DNA of 64,000 nucleotides. Origin: Noviluteimonas lactosilytica. GTDB lineage: Bacteria; Pseudomonadota; Gammaproteobacteria; Xanthomonadales; Xanthomonadaceae. The first letter of the stretch is position 1; each line of letters begins with the position of its first letter. Below the pieces are notes generated by a model. The model was given only the letters and a program-made list of their open reading frames with translations, did not search any database and had not been told where the DNA came from. Positions 29,322-37,403 of the stretch are shown here, one piece after another. The DNA is taken from positions 620,001-684,000 of the forward strand of contig NZ_JAJGAK010000001.1 in assembly GCF_020866925.1 (NCBI RefSeq). Direction: 5' to 3'. The translations under genes were made by a program, and so were the position numbers.

Positions 29322-29732
29322 TCAGGCGCTTTTGCGGGGCGCAAGCGCAAGAAATTCGTGGTGGAGGCGCGCCTGCACCTCGTCAGGCGCGAAGTCGAGT
29401 GCGATCACGTCGTGCAGGAAGCGCTGGATCGCCTCGTCCAGGCGGCGCGAACGCTCCGCGTCGCTCAATCGCTGGCGCGGCGGCGCGACGTACAGGCCCA
29501 GGCCCTGCCGCGATTCCACCCACCCTTCGGCGGTGAGTTCGGCGTAGGCCTTGGCGACGGTGTTCGGGTTGACCGTGAGCTGCTGCGCGAGGCCGCGCAC
29601 GCTGGGCAGCTGGTCGCCGGGCTCGAGTTCGGCGGTCGCGATCTTCATGCGTACCGCGTCGACGATCTGCTTGCTGATCGGCCGGGGGTCGCCGGTCGCG
29701 ATCTGCAGCATCAGGGCCTGGGTCCGGGCCAT
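29322..29732 (-). CDS. GntR-family regulator, YtrA type
   Basis: The 136-residue protein has an N-terminal winged helix (ISKQIVDAVRMKIATAELEPGDQLPSVRGLAQ, NPNTVAKAYAELTAEGWVESRQGLGLYV) and only a short helical tail of about 60 residues for dimerisation. This is the architecture of the YtrA subfamily, in which the regulator sits first in an ABC transporter operon and represses it. A promoter with an inverted repeat over the -10 lies 15-58 nt upstream, consistent with autorepression. Confidence 0.92.
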   Translation of the reverse strand: MARTQALMLQIATGDPRPISKQIVDAVRMKIATAELEPGDQLPSVRGLAQQLTVNPNTVAKAYAELTAEGWVESRQGLGLYVAPPRQRLSDAERSRRLDEAIQRFLHDVIALDFAPDEVQARLHHEFLALAPRKSA

Positions 29733-29746
29733 CGAGGTGTCCTATG

Positions 29747-29790
29747 TGTACTGTGGTGACTAGTACAGTAGGAACAGTGCCGGATGTCAA
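29747..29790 (-). promoter_or_regulatory. Promoter and candidate operator of the ytrA-type operon
   Basis: On the minus strand, a perfect TTGACA (plus-strand 29785-29790), 17 nt, then TGTACT (29762-29767) as -10. The same hexamer is the left half of the inverted repeat TGTACT-N9-AGTACA (29747-29767). The repeat overlaps the -10 and start region, the usual position for a repressor site. Confidence 0.65.
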
Positions 29791-29927
29791 GCGCAGTGGG
29801 GATCAACGCCGACGAACGGTCCCAGTCGACGGCCGGGCCCATCCAAACGCAGGAGGGATCGTTTACATGACAGCCCGGTCATCCCCGCGAAACCCGCGCG
29901 TCATGGCCCGCGCCCAGCCTGCGCGGC

Positions 29928-31070
29928 ATGCGCTACGCGATCGTCACCGAAACCTGGCCGCCCGAGATCAACGGGGTCGCGCTGACCGTCGAAAGCCTCG
30001 CGCACGGTCTGCGCGCCCGGGGCCACGCGATCGATCTCGTGCGTCCGCGCCAACCGCACGACGGCGACGAGGTCGACGACACCCTCCTCGTCCGCGGCTT
30101 CCCGTTGCCGCGCTATCCCGGCCTGCGCTTCGGTGCGCCGGCATTGCGCACGCTCGCCAATCACTGGCGCGCGCAGCGACCGGACGCAGTGTACATCGCC
30201 ACCGAAGGCCCGCTCGGCTGGGCCGCGCGCCGCGCCGCGCGCGCGTTGAACGTGCCGGTCGCCACCGGATTGCACACGCGCTTCGACCATTACATGCGCG
30301 ACTACGGGTTCGGCTTCCTCGAACCGATCGCGATGCAATGGATGCGCCGCTTCCACAACGCGGGCGATGCGACGCTGGTGGCGACGCGCGAATTGCAGGA
30401 CGACCTCACCCGTCGCCGCTTCGCGAACCCGATGCGACTGGCGCGCGCGGTGGACGGCGTGCTGTTCCATCCAAGCAAGCGCGACACGCGACTTCGCGAA
30501 TCCTGGGGCGCGGGCGACGGCACGCTCGTCGCGATCCACGTCGGCCGCATCGCGGCGGAAAAGAACCTGACGCTCGCGCTCGCCGCCTTCCGCGCACTGC
30601 AACGCGTGCGGCCGGAAGCGCGCATGGTGTTCGTCGGAGAAGGCCCGTTGCGCGCTTCGCTCGCGGCCGCCAATCCCGACATCGTGTTCGCCGGCCTGCA
30701 GCGCGGCGAAGATCTGGCGCGCCATTTCGCGAGCGGCGATCTCTTCCTGTTCCCGAGTCGCAGCGAAACGTTCGGCAACGTAACCCTGGAAGCGATGGCC
30801 AGCGGCGTGCCGACCATCGCCTTCGACTACGGCGCCGCGCGCGAGCACCTGTGCAACGGCGAACACGGCATGCGTGTGCACGACGGCGACGCCGCCGCGT
30901 TCGTCACCGCGGCGATGCACCTGGCCGCGGACGACGTGCTGCTCCGTCGCATGCGCACGAACGCGCGCGCGGCCATCGAACACCTGCATCCCGACCAGGT
31001 CGCCGCCGAATTCGACGCCCTGCTGCAGTGGCTCGCCCGCCGGAGGAATCCGCATGCGCAACTTGCCTGA
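29928..31070 (+). CDS. Glycosyltransferase family 4 (GT-B) protein
   Basis: The 380-residue protein has the GT-B fold. The N-terminal domain begins MRYAIVTETWPPEINGVALTVESLA with a Gly-rich acceptor loop. The C-terminal donor-binding domain has HVGRIAAEKNLTLALAAF, FVGEGPLR and the E-x7-E motif in SRSETFGNVTLEAMASGVPTIAFD. Similar proteins add a sugar to diacylglycerol or phosphatidylinositol (SQD2/PimB-like) at the inner membrane. The overlapping downstream PAP2 phosphatase gene, which can make diacylglycerol, fits a lipid role, but the acceptor is an inference. Confidence 0.85.
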   Translation: MRYAIVTETWPPEINGVALTVESLAHGLRARGHAIDLVRPRQPHDGDEVDDTLLVRGFPLPRYPGLRFGAPALRTLANHWRAQRPDAVYIATEGPLGWAARRAARALNVPVATGLHTRFDHYMRDYGFGFLEPIAMQWMRRFHNAGDATLVATRELQDDLTRRRFANPMRLARAVDGVLFHPSKRDTRLRESWGAGDGTLVAIHVGRIAAEKNLTLALAAFRALQRVRPEARMVFVGEGPLRASLAAANPDIVFAGLQRGEDLARHFASGDLFLFPSRSETFGNVTLEAMASGVPTIAFDYGAAREHLCNGEHGMRVHDGDAAAFVTAAMHLAADDVLLRRMRTNARAAIEHLHPDQVAAEFDALLQWLARRRNPHAQLA

Positions 31071-31584
31071 CATCGATTCGTCGTGGTGCCTGAAGGCGAA
31101 CCATTGGTGCGAACGCCGCAAGGTGCGCAGCGTGTTCGCGGTCGTCAGCAGGCTCGGCGACGGCGCGGCATGGTATGCGTTGATGGCCGTGGTGATTGCC
31201 GTCGACGGACGCGCTGGGTTGTTCGCCGCCGCGCATCTCGCCGTGACCGGGGCGATCGCACTCGGCCTGTATGCGTGGTTGAAGCGGTGGACGAAGCGGC
31301 CTCGCCCATTCGCGAGCGACGCACGCATCCATGCGTGGGTCGCGCCGCTCGACGAGTTCAGTTTCCCTTCCGGCCACACGCTGCACGCGGTGGCCTTCAC
31401 GCTCGTCGCGCTCGCGCACTATCCGGTCCTCGCGTGGGTCCTCGTCCCCTTCGCGTCGACGGTCGCCGTGTCGCGGGTGGTGCTCGGGTTGCACTATCCG
31501 AGCGATGTGCTCGCCGCCACTGCGATCGGAACGTGCATTGCCTCGCTGTCGCTGTGGTGTGTGCCGGGCGCGACGCTCTTTTGA
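31054..31584 (+). CDS. PAP2-family membrane phosphatase
   Basis: The 176-residue protein has the three phosphatase motifs: KRWTKRPRPF, FPSGHTLHA and SRVVLGLHYPSDVLA. Four or five membrane helices fit a small PAP2 enzyme that dephosphorylates phosphatidic acid or undecaprenyl pyrophosphate. The start ATG 31054 has GGAGG at 31042-31046 and lies inside the end of the glycosyltransferase gene (17-nt overlap), so the two are coupled. The frame is open further upstream without a start site. The long palindrome at 31620-31750 follows. Confidence 0.9.
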   Translation: MRNLPDIDSSWCLKANHWCERRKVRSVFAVVSRLGDGAAWYALMAVVIAVDGRAGLFAAAHLAVTGAIALGLYAWLKRWTKRPRPFASDARIHAWVAPLDEFSFPSGHTLHAVAFTLVALAHYPVLAWVLVPFASTVAVSRVVLGLHYPSDVLAATAIGTCIASLSLWCVPGATLF

Positions 31585-31619
31585 TTTGTTCAGAAGCAAA
31601 AGCCGTGGCGATTTGATGG

Positions 31620-31750
31620 GCGGAGGGGCATGCATGCGTGTATCCCCCTTCGCCGGTCCTGGCAGCGCCATCCATGGCCAGCCAAAGACCGGGCGCACGG
31701 CCATCCATGGCCGTGCTCTGCGGGGGATACACGCATGCATGCCCCTCCGC
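31620..31750. repeat. Nested palindrome with 29-bp perfect arms (cloverleaf-like)
   Basis: The left arm 31620-31648 is the exact reverse complement of 31722-31750. The arms include TGCATGCATGC and TATCCCCC. The 73-nt interior holds two further hairpins: CCGGTC..GACCGG (31653-31692), enclosing GGCCAT-type repeats, and GCACGGCCAT-CC-ATGGCCGTGC (31695-31716). It occupies most of the 239-nt gap between the convergent PAP2 and creD genes. No gene is supported here, and no target duplication is visible. Confidence 0.85.
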
Positions 31751-31823
31751 ACCTCACTTCACTGCCTTCCCTTCTGATCGATTCAAAGATCAAGAGCGCA
31801 CGACGACATGCGAGCAGCGCGTG

Positions 31824-33182
31824 TCACACGGCTTCGCCGATGCGTTGGCGCTGGAGGGCGTACCAGTCGACTTTGCGGGTGATGACCATGATCGCTGCGA
31901 GGATCAGGAACAGCAGGCCGGCGCCGAGGACGAGGGCGTTGTCTTCGGAGATGAGGACACCGTAGAGCGCGGCGTAGAGGGTGGCGAGCATGGTGGCGAA
32001 GCCGAGGCCTCGGGTGGTGCTGCGCAATACCGCGCTCAGGTAGAACCCCAACAGGCCGATGCAGGCAGCGGCCGAAATCAGATACGCGGCGCCGAAGCGG
32101 ATGTGTTCGCTCAGGCTCACCAAAAGCAGGAAGAAGATCGCGAGGGAGAGGCCGACGAGGCCGTACTGGATGGGGTGGATCGGCAGCTGCTTGATCAGTT
32201 CGAACATGAAGAAGCCGACGAAGGTCAGCAGCACGAACAGGATGCCGTACTTCGTCGCGCGGTCGGCCAGCGTGTAGGCGTCCACCGCGTCGAACAGGGT
32301 CACGCCGACGGCGTCGATCGACTCGGTCATCTTGTCTGCGCCGCGCGTGGCGCCCACGCGCAGCAGCGTCGATGCATCGGGGGCCGCGAGGAACTCGGCC
32401 TGCGCGCTCGTCGCCAGCGACGAGATCTCCCAGCGCGCGCGGAAGCCGTTCTTGTCGACGGTGCGCGTGCGCGGCAGGAAGTCGCCGCCGAAGATTGGAT
32501 CCGGCCACGTCGACTGCAGCGCGAAGCGGTTGTCGCGCGCGATCGGCACCAGCGCGATCGCTTCGGTGCCGCCGATGACACCATCGAAGGCGACGTCGAG
32601 CGCGAGCGTTTCGCCAGCGCGCGGCGGCGCGAGTCGTGCATGCACGCCGCCCAGCGACCGCGCGCCGAATCCCGCCGCGAGCGGCAACGATCGCCCGTCG
32701 ACCTTCAGTGACGGCGTGCCCACGAAGCCGCGCACATCGGACACACCAACGGCCACGTAAGGCCGCCCGATCCGCCTGGGATGGACGCCATCGACGGGAA
32801 TGCGCGCCTGGATCGCGGCGCGCGAATGCATCGTGAGTTCGTACACGGGCACGCGATACAACCCGCGCTTGCGCGTGTTCGGTGCAAGCGTGCCGTCGAC
32901 CTGCAGCGTCGACGGGAAGAACGTCCACGCCCCCGTCTGTTCGCGCAACACCTTGCGCGATCCCTGCGGGCCGACTTCCTGCTGCTCCACCAGTTCGACG
33001 TAGGGCACGACGAGCACGGGGCCGAGCACGGCCTGCTTGCCCGCGTGCGTCGCGGCGACGTTGGCGATCGCTTCCGCGCGGTACTGCTCGCGCTCGGCGA
33101 TGGTGCCGCGGATGGCGAGGATCGGGATCAGCAACCCGATTGTCAGGAAAAACACGATGACGAATTTCAGTGCCAGGCGCAT
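31824..33182 (-). CDS. creD: CreD inner-membrane protein
   Basis: The 452-residue protein has one N-terminal helix (LALKFVIVFFLTIGLLIPILAI), a large periplasmic domain and five or so C-terminal helices (ILFVLLTFVGFFMFELIKQL.. through ..LFLILAAIMVITRKVDW). The end W-Y-x-L is typical of CreD/Cet proteins. CreD is a CreBC target that affects envelope integrity. ATG 33182 was chosen because AAGGAG lies 5-10 nt upstream; an ATG eight codons earlier is less well placed. It is the last gene of creB-creC-creD. Confidence 0.92.
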   Translation of the reverse strand: MRLALKFVIVFFLTIGLLIPILAIRGTIAEREQYRAEAIANVAATHAGKQAVLGPVLVVPYVELVEQQEVGPQGSRKVLREQTGAWTFFPSTLQVDGTLAPNTRKRGLYRVPVYELTMHSRAAIQARIPVDGVHPRRIGRPYVAVGVSDVRGFVGTPSLKVDGRSLPLAAGFGARSLGGVHARLAPPRAGETLALDVAFDGVIGGTEAIALVPIARDNRFALQSTWPDPIFGGDFLPRTRTVDKNGFRARWEISSLATSAQAEFLAAPDASTLLRVGATRGADKMTESIDAVGVTLFDAVDAYTLADRATKYGILFVLLTFVGFFMFELIKQLPIHPIQYGLVGLSLAIFFLLLVSLSEHIRFGAAYLISAAACIGLLGFYLSAVLRSTTRGLGFATMLATLYAALYGVLISEDNALVLGAGLLFLILAAIMVITRKVDWYALQRQRIGEAV

Positions 33183-33267
33183 GACGGCTCCTTGCCGTTT
33201 TGACATGCGCGCAGCCTCGCGCCGACGCGTGCGCGGGCGATGGCGGGATTGTGTGGCGGGGGTGAAG

Positions 33268-34710
33268 TCAGGCCGCGGGGAGGTCGAGCGTCGCGATCGC
33301 GCCGCCGCCTTCGCGGTTCGCCAGGGCTGCCGTGCCGTCGTGCAGCGACGCGACTTCCGCGACGAAGCACAGGCCGAGGCCGCTGCTGCGGCTGCCGCCC
33401 TCGGGACGCGGCAACGAATAGAAACGTTCGAACACGCGCGGCATCGCGTAATCGGGAATGCCGGGGCCGCGATCCGCCACCGTGAGCACGACGCGCTCGC
33501 CGTTGCGCGCGATGTCCAGCGCAATGGTCGAGCCCGCGGGTGCGAACGCCGCCGCGTTCTCGATGAAGTTCGCGATCGCCTGCCGCAGCAGGAACGCATC
33601 GCCTTCGACGAACGCAGGCGCGATGCCGCCGTGTTCGACGCGCACGCCGGCCTCGCGCATGCGTTGCGTGCATTGCGCGACGGCCTCGCCCGCGAGTTCC
33701 GCGAGGTCGACGCGCTCGCGCGTTTCCAGCATCTGCCGATGTTCCACCGCCGCGAGCGCGAGCAGCTTGTCGATCATCTGCGCCAGGCGCTCGCTTTGCG
33801 TGCGGATCGATGCCGCGAAGCGCGCGCGGTCCGCGTCGGCCATCGGGCGATCGGCGTTCGCGTCCTCGAGCAGTTCCGCGCTGCCGCGGATCGCGGCGAG
33901 CGGACTCTTCATCTCGTGCGTCAGCGTATGCACGTACTGCTCGACGTACTGCTTGCCTTCCAGGCGCGTGCGCATCGTTTCCAGCGCCTGGCCGAGGTCG
34001 CCGAACTCGCCGCTCGCCTTCGGCGGCGTCGCGCGTTCGCCCGCCGTCACCGCGTGCGCGTAACGCTTCAGCGCACCGAGCTGGCGACCGAACCACCACG
34101 CCGTGAGCAGCCCGATCAACAACGCCGCACCCATCAACAACCAGCCCCACTGCATCACCTTGCGCTGGCTGCGTTCGATGAACGGCGCGAGCGTCTGGTT
34201 CGGCTTGGCGACGGTGAGCACGCCCACGATGCGGCCGTCGGCGCTTTTCAACGGCGCGGCGACGTGCATGACGGTCGAGTTCGGATCGTTCGGATCGCTG
34301 CGCGTGGAGCGCGCACCGTACTTCCCGTGCAGCGTGAGATAGACGTCGTTCCAGCGCGAGTAGTCCTTGCCGACGTCGCGGCCGAAACTGTCGAACACCA
34401 CGACGCCGCGCGCATCGGTCACGTACACGCGCGTGGCCGTGCTGCGTTTTTCAAAGCCCCAGATCGCTGCGCCGAGATCGCGCGCCTGCATGGCCTTCAC
34501 GCGTTCGGCGAAGCGGCCATCGGCGATGTGGCCGGCGAGGAAATCGTCGGTGGCCAGTTCGGCGAGCACGTTGGCGGTCTCCACCAGCGTGTCTTCCATC
34601 GCCTGGCGCACGCCGGGCTTCACTTCGGCGACGAACACCCGCGCGAGCAGCAACGCCGCGAGCGCGACGATCGCGAAGTAGCCGAGGAAGACGCGCAGGC
34701 CGATTCTCAA
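33268..34710 (-). CDS. creC: Sensor histidine kinase CreC
   Basis: The 480-residue protein begins with TTG 34710, served by GAGGA seven nt upstream. It has a first membrane helix (VFLGYFAIVALAALLLARV), a periplasmic/PAS-like sensor region (about 40-185), a second helix (WLLMGAALLIGLLTAWWFG), a HAMP segment and the kinase core. The phospho-His is in HTLTHEMKSPLAAIRG and the ATP lid motifs are NFIENAAAF, DRGPGIP and SSGLGLCFV. It phosphorylates CreB. The Shine-Dalgarno lies within a triplicated 14-bp repeat. Confidence 0.93.
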   Translation of the reverse strand: MRIGLRVFLGYFAIVALAALLLARVFVAEVKPGVRQAMEDTLVETANVLAELATDDFLAGHIADGRFAERVKAMQARDLGAAIWGFEKRSTATRVYVTDARGVVVFDSFGRDVGKDYSRWNDVYLTLHGKYGARSTRSDPNDPNSTVMHVAAPLKSADGRIVGVLTVAKPNQTLAPFIERSQRKVMQWGWLLMGAALLIGLLTAWWFGRQLGALKRYAHAVTAGERATPPKASGEFGDLGQALETMRTRLEGKQYVEQYVHTLTHEMKSPLAAIRGSAELLEDANADRPMADADRARFAASIRTQSERLAQMIDKLLALAAVEHRQMLETRERVDLAELAGEAVAQCTQRMREAGVRVEHGGIAPAFVEGDAFLLRQAIANFIENAAAFAPAGSTIALDIARNGERVVLTVADRGPGIPDYAMPRVFERFYSLPRPEGGSRSSGLGLCFVAEVASLHDGTAALANREGGGAIATLDLPAA

Positions 34711-34711
34711 G

Positions 34712-34753
34712 GGATCGTCCTCAAAGGATCGTGCTCAAAGGATCGTGCTCAAA
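34712..34753. repeat. Three tandem 14-bp repeats in the creB-creC gap
   Basis: GGATCGTCCTCAAA, GGATCGTGCTCAAA and GGATCGTGCTCAAA follow one another without spacer. On the coding strand each copy reads TTTGAG(C/G)ACGATCC, and only the copy nearest creC has the GAGGA ribosome site. The array fills most of the gap between the creB stop (34766) and creC start (34710). Confidence 0.85.
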
Positions 34754-34765
34754 GGGCCGCCCGCA

Positions 34766-35443
34766 TCACGTTTCGATCGAATACCCGAGCCCGCGATGCG
34801 TACGGATCGGATCGCCCTGCGGGTCGACCGCGTGCAACTTCGCGCGCAGCGTCTTGACGTGCGTGTCCACCGTGCGGTCGCCGCTTTCGAGCGCGTCGCC
34901 CCACACGCGGTCCATCAGTTGCGCGCGCGTGAGCACCGCGCCCGGGCGTTGCAGCAACGCGGCGAGCAGGCCGTATTCGTAGCGCGTGAGGTCGAGCCAT
35001 CGTCCGCGCCAGCGGATGCGATGGCCGTCGGCGTCGTGCTCGAACCCGTTGCCCGAGGCCGCGGGCGCGGCGGCGGTCGCCTGCGCCGATGCGCGACGCA
35101 GCACCGCGCGCACGCGGGCCACCAGTTCGCGCGGCGAGAACGGCTTGGTCACGTAGTCGTCGGCGCCGAGTTCGAATCCCAGCACGCGTTCGGCTTCCGC
35201 CGCGTGCGCGGTGAGGAAGATCACCGGCAGGTCGCCGCCGCGACGCAGTTCGCGGCACAGCGCGAAACCGCCGAGGTCGGGCAGGCCGACGTCGAGGATC
35301 GCCAGGTCGAAGCGCCCTTCACCCGACACCTTCAGGGCCTCGCCCGCGGTGAGGCAGTGGCGCACGTCGAAGCCGTCCTCGCGCAGCGCATAGGCCACGG
35401 TGTCGGCGATGGGGGCTTCGTCTTCCACGAGCAGCAGTCGCAT
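34766..35443 (-). CDS. creB: Response regulator CreB
   Basis: The 225-residue OmpR-family regulator has the acidic pair in LLLVEDEAPIAD, the acceptor Asp in LAILDVGLPDLGG, Lys in DDYVTKPFSPREL, and a winged helix with YEYGLLAALLQRPGAVLTRAQLMDRVWG. The gene is adjacent to creC and creD, which fixes the assignment. ATG 35443 (MRLLLVEDEAP) is chosen. The -10-like TATGCT ends seven nt before it, so the mRNA may be leaderless. Confidence 0.93.
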   Translation of the reverse strand: MRLLLVEDEAPIADTVAYALREDGFDVRHCLTAGEALKVSGEGRFDLAILDVGLPDLGGFALCRELRRGGDLPVIFLTAHAAEAERVLGFELGADDYVTKPFSPRELVARVRAVLRRASAQATAAAPAASGNGFEHDADGHRIRWRGRWLDLTRYEYGLLAALLQRPGAVLTRAQLMDRVWGDALESGDRTVDTHVKTLRAKLHAVDPQGDPIRTHRGLGYSIET

Positions 35444-35449
35444 GCGCGG

Positions 35450-35475
35450 AGCATAGCCCGGCCACCGGCTATGCT
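35450..35475. promoter_or_regulatory. Symmetric divergent -10 elements between creB and rlmJ
   Basis: AGCATAGCC (35450-35458) and GGCTATGCT (35467-35475) form a perfect 9-bp inverted repeat. Each half presents TATGCT as a -10 element, one per strand, 6-8 nt from the creB and rlmJ ATG codons. No convincing -35 is seen on either side. Confidence 0.55.
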
Positions 35476-35483
35476 GCGCGGCC

Positions 35484-36338
35484 ATGAACTACCGCCACGC
35501 CTTCCACGCCGGCAACCACGCCGACGTGCTCAAGCACGTCGCCCTGCTCGCGCTGTGCGACGCCCTGCGCGCCAAGCCCGCGGCCTGCTTCGCGCTCGAC
35601 ACGCACGCCGGGCGCGGCCTGTACCAGCTCGACGCCGACGCCGCGTTGCGCACCGGCGAGGCCGAAGGCGGCGTGGCCCGGCTCGCCGGCGCGCGCGATC
35701 CCGGCATCGCGCGCTACCTCGACGCGGTCGCGGCCTGCCGCGCCGCGCACGGCCCGCAGGCCTACCCCGGCTCGCCGTGGCTGCTCGCGCACGCGCTGCG
35801 CGAACAGGACCGCATCGCCTGCTGCGAACTGCAGCCGGAGGAAGCCGCGGCATTGAAGGAGGTCTTCCGCAACGATCCGCGCGTGGCGGTGCATGCGCGC
35901 GACGGCTATGCGGCGATGAAGGCGTTGCTCCCGCCGCGCGCGGGCGAAGTGCGCTTCGCGCGCGGGCTCGTGCTGATCGATCCGCCTTACGAAGCGCAAC
36001 TCGAGGAATTCGACACGGCGATCGCGGCGTTGCGCGACGGCTTGTCGCGCTGGCCGCAGGCGACGTACGCGCTGTGGTATCCGATCAAGTTGCGGCGTTC
36101 GCTGCAGCCGTTCTACCGCACGGCGGCCGCGCTCGATGCGAAGTCCGTGCTGGCGATCGAATTGCTGGTCCGCCCCGACGACTCGCCGCTGCGCATGAAC
36201 GGCAGCGGCCTGCTGATCCTCAACGCTCCGTGGCAGTTCGACACGCAGTTCGCGCCGACGATGCGCGCGATGCGCGGCGCGCTCGAAGAACCGGCTGGCG
36301 GCGACGCGCGCATCGAGTGGCTGCGCGCGCCTGCCTGA
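35484..36338 (+). CDS. rlmJ: 23S rRNA (adenine2030-N6)-methyltransferase RlmJ
   Basis: The 284-residue protein begins with the family signature MNYRHAFHAGNHADVLKHV. It has the SAM loop FALDTHAGRGLY and the N6-adenine methyltransferase motif IV DPPYE in LVLIDPPYEAQLEEF. RlmJ methylates A2030 of free 23S rRNA. Length and start agree with the E. coli enzyme. It is divergently transcribed from creB and ends 3 nt from the stop of the convergent CDF gene. Confidence 0.95.
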   Translation: MNYRHAFHAGNHADVLKHVALLALCDALRAKPAACFALDTHAGRGLYQLDADAALRTGEAEGGVARLAGARDPGIARYLDAVAACRAAHGPQAYPGSPWLLAHALREQDRIACCELQPEEAAALKEVFRNDPRVAVHARDGYAAMKALLPPRAGEVRFARGLVLIDPPYEAQLEEFDTAIAALRDGLSRWPQATYALWYPIKLRRSLQPFYRTAAALDAKSVLAIELLVRPDDSPLRMNGSGLLILNAPWQFDTQFAPTMRAMRGALEEPAGGDARIEWLRAPA

Positions 36339-36341
36339 GTA

Positions 36342-37289
36342 TCAAGGCGCCGATGCCGCGTAATCCTGGTCCGTGCCGCCAGTTCCTTCCATCTCCGGCT
36401 CGAAGAAACTCCACCGCACCGTCGGGAAGCGTTCCTTCATCCCCGTCTCGATCTCGTTGATCCCGTCGATCATTTCGCGCGGCGTCCCGGTGTCGCGCAT
36501 CTCCGCGTGCACCGACACCATCATCTCGGTGCCCAGCTGCAGCGTGATCAGGCTGCGCACGCGCGCGATCTGCGGACGCGACTCCAGGTATTCGCGGATC
36601 GCCTGCTGCGTGTGCCAGTCGACGCTCTGCCCGATCAGCAGCGCCTTCACTTCGACCGCGACGAATACCGCGACGACGATGAGCAGCCCACCGATCATGA
36701 TGCTGCCCAGCGCATCCCACATCGGGTCACCGGTGATCACGGCGAGCATCACGGCAACCAGCGCGAACACCAGGCCCAGCAGCGCAGCGAGGTCCTCGCC
36801 GAAGATCACGACGAGTTCGGCCTGGCGGCTCTCGCGGAACCAGCGCCACAGCGAACGATCGCCGCGCGACTTGTTCACTTCCTGCATGCACGCACGCATC
36901 GACACGGATTCGGCGATGATGCCGAACGTCAGCACGCCTGCGGCCCAGGGCCAGTTCGCCAGTTTCCCGGGATGCGAAAGTTTGTGGATGCCCTCGTACA
37001 GGCTGAACATGCCGCCGACCGAGAACAGCATCAGCGCGACGAGGAACGACCAGAAATAAATTTCCTTGCCGTAACCGAGCGGGTAATCCGGCGACGGCGG
37101 CCGCTTGGCCTGCTTCATTCCCAGCAGGAGCAGCAACTGGTTGCCGCAATCGGCGAGCGAGTGGACCGTCTCGGCGATCATCGCGCTGGAATTGGTGAAA
37201 TACGCGGCCACGCCCTTGGCGCAGGCAATCGCGAAATTCGCCCCGAGGGCGAAGAAGATGGCGCGGGTGGAGTCGCCGGAGCCTGCCAT
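36342..37289 (-). CDS. Cation diffusion facilitator family transporter
   Basis: The 315-residue protein has six predicted helices. Helix 2 carries the metal-site pattern SLADCGNQLLLLLG, where canonical CDF proteins have HSxxD; here the text is ETVHSLADCGNQ, which keeps H-S-x-x-D. The helix 5 site, usually HxxxD, reads EDLAALLGLVFAL, giving E-D rather than H-x-x-x-D. The cytoplasmic C-terminal ferredoxin-like domain ends with WSFFEPEMEG. Zn2+ or Fe2+/Mn2+ export is likely; the altered helix 5 site leaves metal choice open. Confidence 0.85.
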   Translation of the reverse strand: MAGSGDSTRAIFFALGANFAIACAKGVAAYFTNSSAMIAETVHSLADCGNQLLLLLGMKQAKRPPSPDYPLGYGKEIYFWSFLVALMLFSVGGMFSLYEGIHKLSHPGKLANWPWAAGVLTFGIIAESVSMRACMQEVNKSRGDRSLWRWFRESRQAELVVIFGEDLAALLGLVFALVAVMLAVITGDPMWDALGSIMIGGLLIVVAVFVAVEVKALLIGQSVDWHTQQAIREYLESRPQIARVRSLITLQLGTEMMVSVHAEMRDTGTPREMIDGINEIETGMKERFPTVRWSFFEPEMEGTGGTDQDYAASAP

Positions 37290-37403
37290 GGCGTTGGGTT
37301 ACATGAATGGGAATGGCCTGCGAGTCTAACTTGGGCATGCGAACGCCCGTGTCGTCGCCCGTCGTAGAGCCAAGCTTCACTTCGCCTCTGGCATGGTCGC
37401 TGA

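Noticed and set aside
29867..29873. ATGACAG, a reverse-strand match to the PhoB unit CTGTCAT, upstream of the glycosyltransferase
   Set aside because: Only one unit; no second unit at 11-bp spacing on either side, so a Pho box is not supported.
34740..34765. Upstream TTG codons inside the 14-bp repeats as creC starts
   Set aside because: Each runs into TGA within six codons.
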